Shown here: positions 33,101-38,094 of the stretch, piece by piece
Layout of the letters: each line of letters starts with the position of its first letter
Position numbering within the stretch: the first letter of the stretch is position 1
Assembly (NCBI RefSeq): GCF_000281045.1
Contig: NW_008246069.1
Span: forward strand, 1,264,534 to 1,302,627
Direction: 5' to 3'
DNA length: 38,094 nt
Source: Saprolegnia diclina VS20
Lineage: Eukaryota; Oomycota; Saprolegniomycetes; Saprolegniales; Saprolegniaceae
The notes under the pieces: generated by a model
The model's input: the letters and a program-made list of their open reading frames with translations, nothing else
Databases searched by the model: none
What the model was told of the DNA's origin: nothing
Made by a program: the position numbers and the translations under genes

Positions 33101-35347
33101 CGATGGCGACCGACTGCGTGCCTTCTTTAAAGAGCGCAAGCGCGTTGCTTCCGTCCATCGAGAGGTGGTAGAGCGCACAGAGACACGCCGCGCGGAGCTC
33201 GGGGCGCTTGATGCAACGATCGGCGAGGTTCATGAGCGCGACAATGACGCCTTGTTCGACGAGCTTGGCCTTCATGCTCCCGTCCATGGCCAAGCTCAAG
33301 AGCGCGAACGCACACGACTTTTGGATTTCAGGGTGGTCGTCTTCCGAGTAGGCGACGAGCGCCGGCACGACACCGTCGTCGACCATCTCCTTGTACGTTT
33401 CCGGGTGCAGCATGAGGTTACAGAGCGCGACGACGCAGTCTTGCTTGACGAGCATGTCGGGCGCCGCCATGAGGCCAATCAGCGGCGCGACCGCGCCGTC
33501 CTGGACCATTTGAACGCGGCAGGCTTCATGGGACGCAAGGTTCGAGAGGCTCAAACTCACGTGGCGCGTCGTATCGTCGTGCTTGAGCTCCAGTAAGAGG
33601 AGGAGGCGCGGGACAAAGTTGGCGCCCACGACGCGGGCTTGGAGCTTGGGGTTGCAGCTAAAGTACGCCAAGGTCGTCGCACACTGCATGTGGATATCGA
33701 CCATTACGAGCTCGTCGCCCGTCATGGAGGCGTTGCCAATGTAGTTTGGGTCCGACATCTTGGCCTTCTTGGCGTAAAAGCGGCGATAGTCAAACGACGA
33801 TGACGTCTCGGTCTCGGGCGTCGGTTTGCGGCAGAATTGTGGCAAGTTGAAGAGCTCGAGGAGCACCGCGAGCGCGCCGTTCTTGAGCATACTTTCTTGG
33901 TTGGCGCGCACGGCCGCGAGGTTGCAGAGGACGCACGAGGCGAGCTGACAGACAGCCACGCTGCGGTACGAGCAGAGGATCTTGAGGGCGAGGATCGCAC
34001 CGTCTTCGACGATATTTGCCCGCGTCGTCGCCATGATCGACATGTTCAAAAGCCCTCGGGCACACACCTACGTTCACGGGGAAGTTGCATGTCGCCAACT
34101 TGATGTCACGTCGAGGGTACCATGTTGGAGTCGGGGCGGTCGACTTTGACGAGCGAGATGAGCGCGCTCATGACCGTGTCGCTCGACGTGCTCCGCGGTA
34201 CGACCGAGAGGTTGATGAGCGACTTCATCGCGAGTTCCTTGATCTCTTCGTTGGGCAACGACAGCATCTGCAGCAGCACCATGACGCTGCCTTCATGTAC
34301 GAGTCGAAAGTGGGCCTCTTCGTCGCCCGTAAAGCGAAACAGCGCATGCGCGCAGTAGAGCTTGGTCGTGCCATTGTTGGTGTGCGCCAGCTCCAGCACG
34401 GTCGAGATCGCGCCTTGCTCCACCATGAGTGCGCGCGCAGACTGGTGCGTCGTGAGGTTCTGGAGGGCGGCCGCGCAGTAGAGACGAATGTGCGTATCGT
34501 CGATCGTCGGCGGGCTCTTGATGAGACCCGTGAGGATCGGGATGGCGTTTTCCGCTACACATGAGCTTCGATATGCGGTGCATGGACGTAGGAACCGTCT
34601 ACCTAGCATTTGAAGCTCGTTGTTGACGTAGCACGACACGTTGTAGAGGCCCTCGGCGCACTTGAGCTTCATATCCCGAGAAAAGTTGGCCGACACGTCC
34701 TTCTCGTGCTCAATGTTGGCGACGAGCCCTTTTGCGAGGTGGTGCGCATGCTGCGTCGCGGCCGTCGACTTGGCCAAGCTCGAGTCGCTCGTCGAGTTGA
34801 GGAGCTTCTGACGCTGCTTGGACTTGTCCATGCGTGAGAGGTAGATAAGGCCCTACATGGATGGATGCATGGAGGAAGCGGAGGCATGGGACTGTACCTC
34901 GTCGTAATGACCTCGCGTGTAGAAGAGGTCGCCCATCGACGGCGGTGCGCTCTCGGAGAGCATCTGGATCGAGTGCTCGTTCTCGTCCAGCGTCAGGTCG
35001 GCCGTCGACTGCTGGTACTCGTCGACCTCGTTGACCTTGCGGAACTTTTCTTGGGCGTCCTGGCGCCGCTTCTTGTTGGCAGCCTCGGTCTTGATGTGCT
35101 GGAGGAGCGCGCGGACAAGGTCGTCCTTCTCTGGGTGGTCGCGCCAGAAGCCGCGTTGCCGATGGAGCTTCCAGTGCTTGACGAGCTCCTTGAGCTCCTC
35201 GATGCGGATCGGCGAGTTGCGCGGGTCCCGGTTCCGCGGGAAGAGGTTGTACTTGATGAGGTAGACGCGCAGCCCATCGATCTCCTGGTCCCGCCGGAGC
35301 GCGGCCAGCCGCTGCTCCATGTTCTGGGCGCACTTGGGCGCGATCAT
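30158..35347 (-). CDS. Large armadillo-repeat protein
   Basis: Eight exons join without a frame break into one 1,615-residue protein: 34898-35347, 34603-34852, 34121-34554, 32943-34067, 32746-32892, 32479-32697, 30665-32428, 30158-30616. The N-terminal 110 residues include KELVKHWKLHRQRGFWRDHP with KDDLVRALLQHI, which resembles a SAP-like helix pair. From about residue 165 to 1,450 the protein is almost all armadillo repeats, recognisable by units such as IRLYCAAALQNLT, QGAISTVLELA, QDCVVALCNLMLHPETYKEM, DGGHVVGLL-like (DDGHVVGLLISL) and ENTIVTLYNLS. The last 150 residues are Pro/Ala/Ser-rich and probably disordered. Such superhelices are protein-binding scaffolds, but the partner is unknown. 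All seven introns are 45-53 nt and end in TAG. Splitting into two or three genes is possible but unneeded, since every junction keeps the frame. Confidence 0.85.
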
Positions 35348-35393
35348 CGCCGCCCCGGCTGAATATCTATCTTTGCAGCAGTTTCGACCTCGA

Positions 35394-35412
35394 CCGGATA
35401 TGTATCCGGATA
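35394..35412 (-). promoter_or_regulatory. CCGGATA palindrome upstream of the armadillo gene
   Basis: A perfect palindrome of CCGGATA and TATCCGG separated by TG (35394-35409), followed by ATAA. It lies 47-65 bp upstream of the ATG at 35347, the same position as in the ATP synthase beta copy 1 and OST4 promoters. Confidence 0.5.
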
Positions 35413-35683
35413 ATCTGTGAAAAACGGTGTGGAAAACACGTGTGTGTTTTGATCGAGGTGAGCCACTGTCAGTCCAATCGATGCAGATCTGGCATACTAG
35501 AACTGTCACGAGAGGTATGTATGGCGATGACGGTGTCGGGTCGTCGTAATACCTCCTGCTAAACCAACAAGCTCCAATGGGACGGTTGCGCGCAAGGCGA
35601 AGCGCCGCGTCAACTGATGTCCTTGAGTGGCTGGTGTTGTTCTCTCCTTGCAAAACGGGAATGCTCACGACCAATGCTTGTGT

Positions 35684-35962
35684 TCATGTACCGAGGTGCT
35701 GCTGTGCTCTCCACGCTTCTTGTCTCTGGTTGAACGTACTGCGAGAAGGGTCGACATGTGCAAAGTGGTTCGGAATCGTTCTCGTAGGCAAGGAGCCATG
35801 AGATAGCATTTCTCGACCCTTGTCGTAGGGCGACAGAGCATCGAGAACGTCATGGAAGAGAAGCGCCGCAATGACTAGTACCTTGAGACTCGACAGCGTC
35901 CCTTTCGCCTTGGCGATGGACGCCGAGGTGTGGAAAGGCGGTTGCTCGAAACGGTAGGTCAT
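35684..35962 (-). CDS. Hypothetical small protein
   Basis: A 92-codon open frame whose ATG lies 60 bp from the divergent start at 36023. It begins MTYRFEQPPFHTSASIAKAK and continues with a helical, partly hydrophobic stretch (SSLKVLVIAALLFHDVLDAL). A possible donor (GTACTA) follows SSLK, so the true gene may be spliced and extend toward 35600. No family is recognised. The position fits the alternating gene order of this window, which is the main reason for listing it. Confidence 0.35.
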   Translation of the reverse strand: MTYRFEQPPFHTSASIAKAKGTLSSLKVLVIAALLFHDVLDALSPYDKGREMLSHGSLPTRTIPNHFAHVDPSRSTFNQRQEAWRAQQHLGT

Positions 35963-36022
35963 TTTACACGGTGGGAAATCCGTATCGCGGTGACCACGTG
36001 GGTTTTGTGCAGATCATTGGCG

Positions 36023-36509
36023 ATGAGCAACACGAAGCGCAACAAGTCGGGGACCGTCGAGGACGACGACGACGTGGTCGTCTTCAACGCAGCCGCGTAC
36101 TCGGTCGTGGCCTCCTGGATCAAGCCGACCAAGGACGACGACGAAGCGGACGCGCGCCTGCTCAACAAGAAGCCGCTGTACACGGGCGCGCCGTCGATGA
36201 CGGTATGCATGCGTCCGCCGCCACATGCACATGCCCATGCGGCGTGCGCTCTTGTAGGACGAAGACAAGCTCTTGGCCTCCAAGATCCTCAAGAAGAAGC
36301 GCCCCGAACCTGTGGATGTCGCCAAGGTTGACGAGAACGACGAGAACGACGATGAGGACGAACTCCAGCGCGGCCGCGGTGCGCCGACCAAGAAGCAGCG
36401 CTTTGTGAGCCCGCAGGAGCAGCTATTGCAATCCCTTCGCGAGCAGCAGGAGAAGCGGCGGCTAAAGAACAAGAAGAAGCAGAAGAACAAGGCGAAGCAC
36501 TCGACGTAA
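36023..36509 (+). CDS. Small charged, probably nuclear protein
   Basis: Two exons (36023-36202 and 36258-36509) give 143 residues. The N-terminal half holds FNAAAYSVVASWIKPTKDDD and LLNKKPLYTGAP, an arrangement (short helix with W, then KP and a small-residue segment) that may correspond to the DUF3245 family; this match is uncertain. The second half has an acidic run (DENDENDDEDE) and ends in a long Lys/Arg-rich helix (QLLQSLREQQEKRRLKNKKK) typical of nuclear or nucleolar localisation. The intron is 55 nt with a TAG acceptor. Function is unknown; a role in ribosome or RNA biology is a guess from composition. Confidence 0.75.
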
Positions 36510-36955
36510 GATATGAACAAAGCACAGGTTGATAGAGAATGCACTCGACGACGCACAACGCATTGGCTCGCCCACGCATCGAACCTGCATAGGTAGCCTC
36601 CCACACGCCATCGATCCATGCCACGAGGACGCGTGCTTCAGCGTGCATGTACCGTCGGCGCCTGTCTGGAGCGGTCCGGCAACGCCAGATTGGCTTCTAT
36701 GGACTTGCACCCTGTTTCCGGCGACGATGTGGAGGGCGTCCTTGCAATACCACAGTGCTAGCGCGCGTAGGCTGGCCTGCGGCATCGTAACACCACGGCG
36801 TGTCGCCTCGGCCTTCGTCGACGAGATGCTGCCACGTGGCATGCCCGACAGGAGTCGCTTGCACGCACTGGACATCATAATACTTTATTGATTTCGCACG
36901 TGACGTGGCGTGGCCCACGTCGACACGTACCCCGATCCTTCCTTGTGGTGCTGGC
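36510..36955. other. Convergent 3' region
   Basis: Between the stops of the charged protein (plus) and OST4 (minus). Read on the minus strand, an AATAAA hexamer near 36890 is suitably placed as the OST4 polyadenylation signal. A 138-codon minus-strand frame (36462-36878) starts right after it, but has no family features and runs into the neighbouring gene, so it is not called. Confidence 0.5.
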
Positions 36956-37149
36956 TTACTCTTCGGCGTCCTTGACCGTGGACGTGATGTAGTGGAACGC
37001 GACAAGGCCGACCGTGATGAAGATGCCAAGCGCATTGACGAACTGCATGAGCGCAGCATCCATTTCTTCGCTAAGCAGATGGAGGAAGCATGAGGCGGTC
37101 ATGGCCTGCAGGAACGACGACGACATGCATGGCGAACGTACTTGGTCAT
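36956..37149 (-). CDS. OST4: Oligosaccharyltransferase subunit OST4
   Basis: OST4 is the mini-subunit of the ER complex that transfers the oligosaccharide from dolichol to asparagine. The predicted protein has 40 residues: MTNEEMDAALMQFVNALGIF, then ITVGLVAFHY, then ITSTVKDAEE. It matches the family in length, the N-x-LG motif inside the single membrane helix, the HY after the helix and the charged C-terminus. It is built from an 8-nt first exon (37142-37149, ATGACCAA) and a second exon at 36956-37070, joined over a 71-nt intron with a consensus GTACGT donor and TAG acceptor. Without the first exon the frame would still start at an ATG at 37063 and give 35 residues, also plausible. CCGGATA motifs lie 50-74 bp upstream. 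Confidence 0.82.
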
Positions 37150-37198
37150 TGCGGAAGCGGGAGCAAGAAACTCAAAATGGGAGGTACAAAGGACGTAA

Positions 37199-37223
37199 CC
37201 GGATAATCCCGCTGCATCCGGAT
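37199..37223 (-). promoter_or_regulatory. CCGGATA-type motifs between OST4 and YecM-like genes
   Basis: CCGGATA at 37199-37205 and the palindrome ATCCGGAT at 37216-37223 lie in the 211-bp divergent region, 50-74 bp from the OST4 start and about 140 bp from the YecM-like start. Confidence 0.45.
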
Positions 37224-37360
37224 CGATCCACGTGTAATCGTGCGCTGCGGCTTTGGCTTTATCAACGCGTCTTAGCGAAAATGCATACAAATTCCTAGCT
37301 TTGGTCTAATCTGCGAGAAAGCGTCAAGCCTAAATTGGCGTGCAAATAGACATACAAAAC

Positions 37361-38094
37361 ATGCGGTGGGTGCTGGCCACACGCCTCCTTGGACGCACCT
37401 CACGCCGAATGGAGCTCTCGACGGTTGCTGCGGCGGGCTTTGCGCCATCGACGCCTCCCCACGCGTGGACCCCAGAGACGTTTGCGTCCTACTTGGCCAA
37501 CGAGACACCCAAGTTTATCGCATTCGTTCACAACAGCTTGCTGGCGCTCCAAGCGTCCGGCATGCCACCTGCGCCTCCTCGACAAGATGCAGATCGAGCA
37601 AGCGTGTGAGTGGACTTTGGACCACGTCTGCTACCGCTGCGAAGAGGAGGCCGAGTACACGCACTTGGCGCGCACGGTCTTGCCCACCATGGGTACGACA
37701 ATCATAGCAACCGTGTGATGCGATGCCCATGGTAGCGACGCTGCTCGTCGAGTCGGAGGTCGGCGGCCGCCCCATCGCGACGTTCAAGCTCCACGCTGCG
37801 ATTCCACTTGCAGGCGGCCGCAGTGTTGATGTGCTCGAGGTCCCGATGCCCAAGCGCGGGTCCTTCTACAAGCGCGGCCTCGAGCACGCCGAGATCGTTG
37901 TGCCCTACGACCTCGTCCAGTTTATCAAAGCGCAAAAGAACGATGCGATCGTGTGGGATCTCAAAGGTATCCTCACCCGCTGCCTCTCTTCCTGCCGTAA
38001 TGGACCATGGTGTAGGCATGGCAAAGGACTTCAACCGTGAGGCGCGAATCGCCCTCGGCGCCAACTATAGCGTCAAGTTCCACGAGCAGACGCT
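37361..38094 (+). CDS. YecM-like VOC-superfamily protein, partial at window edge
   Basis: The gene resembles bacterial YecM, a member of the vicinal-oxygen-chelate fold: LDHVCYRC, then GGRPIATFKLHAAIPLAGG, VDVLEVPMPKRG, GLEHAEIVVP and, after the last intron, MAKDFNREARIALG with YSVKFHEQT. Exons read as 37361 to 37692, 37736-37966 and 38016 onward, and the C-terminus lies beyond the window. The first ATG at 37361 gives MRWVLATRLLGRTSRRMELS, an Arg-rich stretch like a mitochondrial presequence. Near 37570 the frame changes by one: the upstream part reads FVHNSLLALQASGMPP and the downstream part LRLLDKMQIEQACEW, with no good GT-AG intron between. Either a single-base error, a true frameshift or an unusual intron is involved. 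The biochemical role of YecM is unknown. Confidence 0.75.

Noticed and set aside
36462-36878. A 138-codon minus-strand open frame between OST4 and the charged protein
   Set aside because: It begins at the presumed OST4 polyadenylation site, ends in a Leu run that is the complement of Lys/Gln codons of the neighbouring gene, and shows no family features.

Overview
The window is nuclear DNA of a heterotrophic stramenopile, most likely an oomycete of the Saprolegniales (Saprolegnia, Achlya or Aphanomyces type). The grounds are GC-rich, third-position-biased coding sequence, dense gene packing, many very short spliceosomal introns (mostly 41-56 nt, nearly all ending in TAG), an expansin-like surface protein, RCC1/filamin and armadillo giants, and a nuclear gene for mitochondrial ATP synthase beta. 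The genus is inferred, not proven.

Layout from left to right: 609-3016 (+) a CLC chloride channel; 3189-4841 (-) a membrane-anchored expansin-like protein; 5454-6047 (-) a doubtful small gene; 6121-7404 (+) NAD(P)HX dehydratase; 7485-10074 (-) a kinesin with zinc-finger-like and Tudor-like tail; 10119-13229 (+) a TPR/RCC1/filamin protein; 13490-16182 (+) an unrecognised multi-pass membrane protein; 16575-17796 (-) an unrecognised soluble protein; 18362-19893 (-) and 23521-25052 (+) two almost identical ATP synthase beta genes in inverted orientation; 25145-27105 (-) a leucine-rich-repeat protein; 27287-27457 (+) a tiny Cys/His protein; 27546-28832 (-) an MFS transporter; 29239-30082 (+) an LRRC57-like protein; 30158-35347 (-) a 1,615-residue armadillo protein; 35684-35962 (-) a hypothetical; 36023-36509 (+) a small charged nuclear-type protein; 36956-37149 (-) the OST4 oligosaccharyltransferase subunit; 37361 to the window edge (+) a YecM-like VOC protein.

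Gene order follows a strikingly regular pattern: strands alternate almost perfectly, so most genes share a compact promoter region with a divergent neighbour (44-211 bp in several cases) and a compact terminator region with a convergent neighbour (75-172 bp in several cases). The genes are otherwise a functional mix of ion transport, mitochondrial energy production, metabolite repair, cytoskeleton and glycosylation, with no sign of a single pathway cluster.

The exceptional part is 18.3-25.1 kb. The ATP synthase beta gene occurs twice as an inverted repeat with 1.53-kb arms. The arms encode the same protein and differ at about six positions, all silent or intronic, and similarity stops at the start and stop codons. 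The 3.6-kb spacer lacks recognisable host genes and holds a probable decayed non-LTR retroelement fragment. Exon structures were worked out by reading splice signals and checking reading frames by eye; no alignment or RNA evidence was available, so boundaries are predictions.
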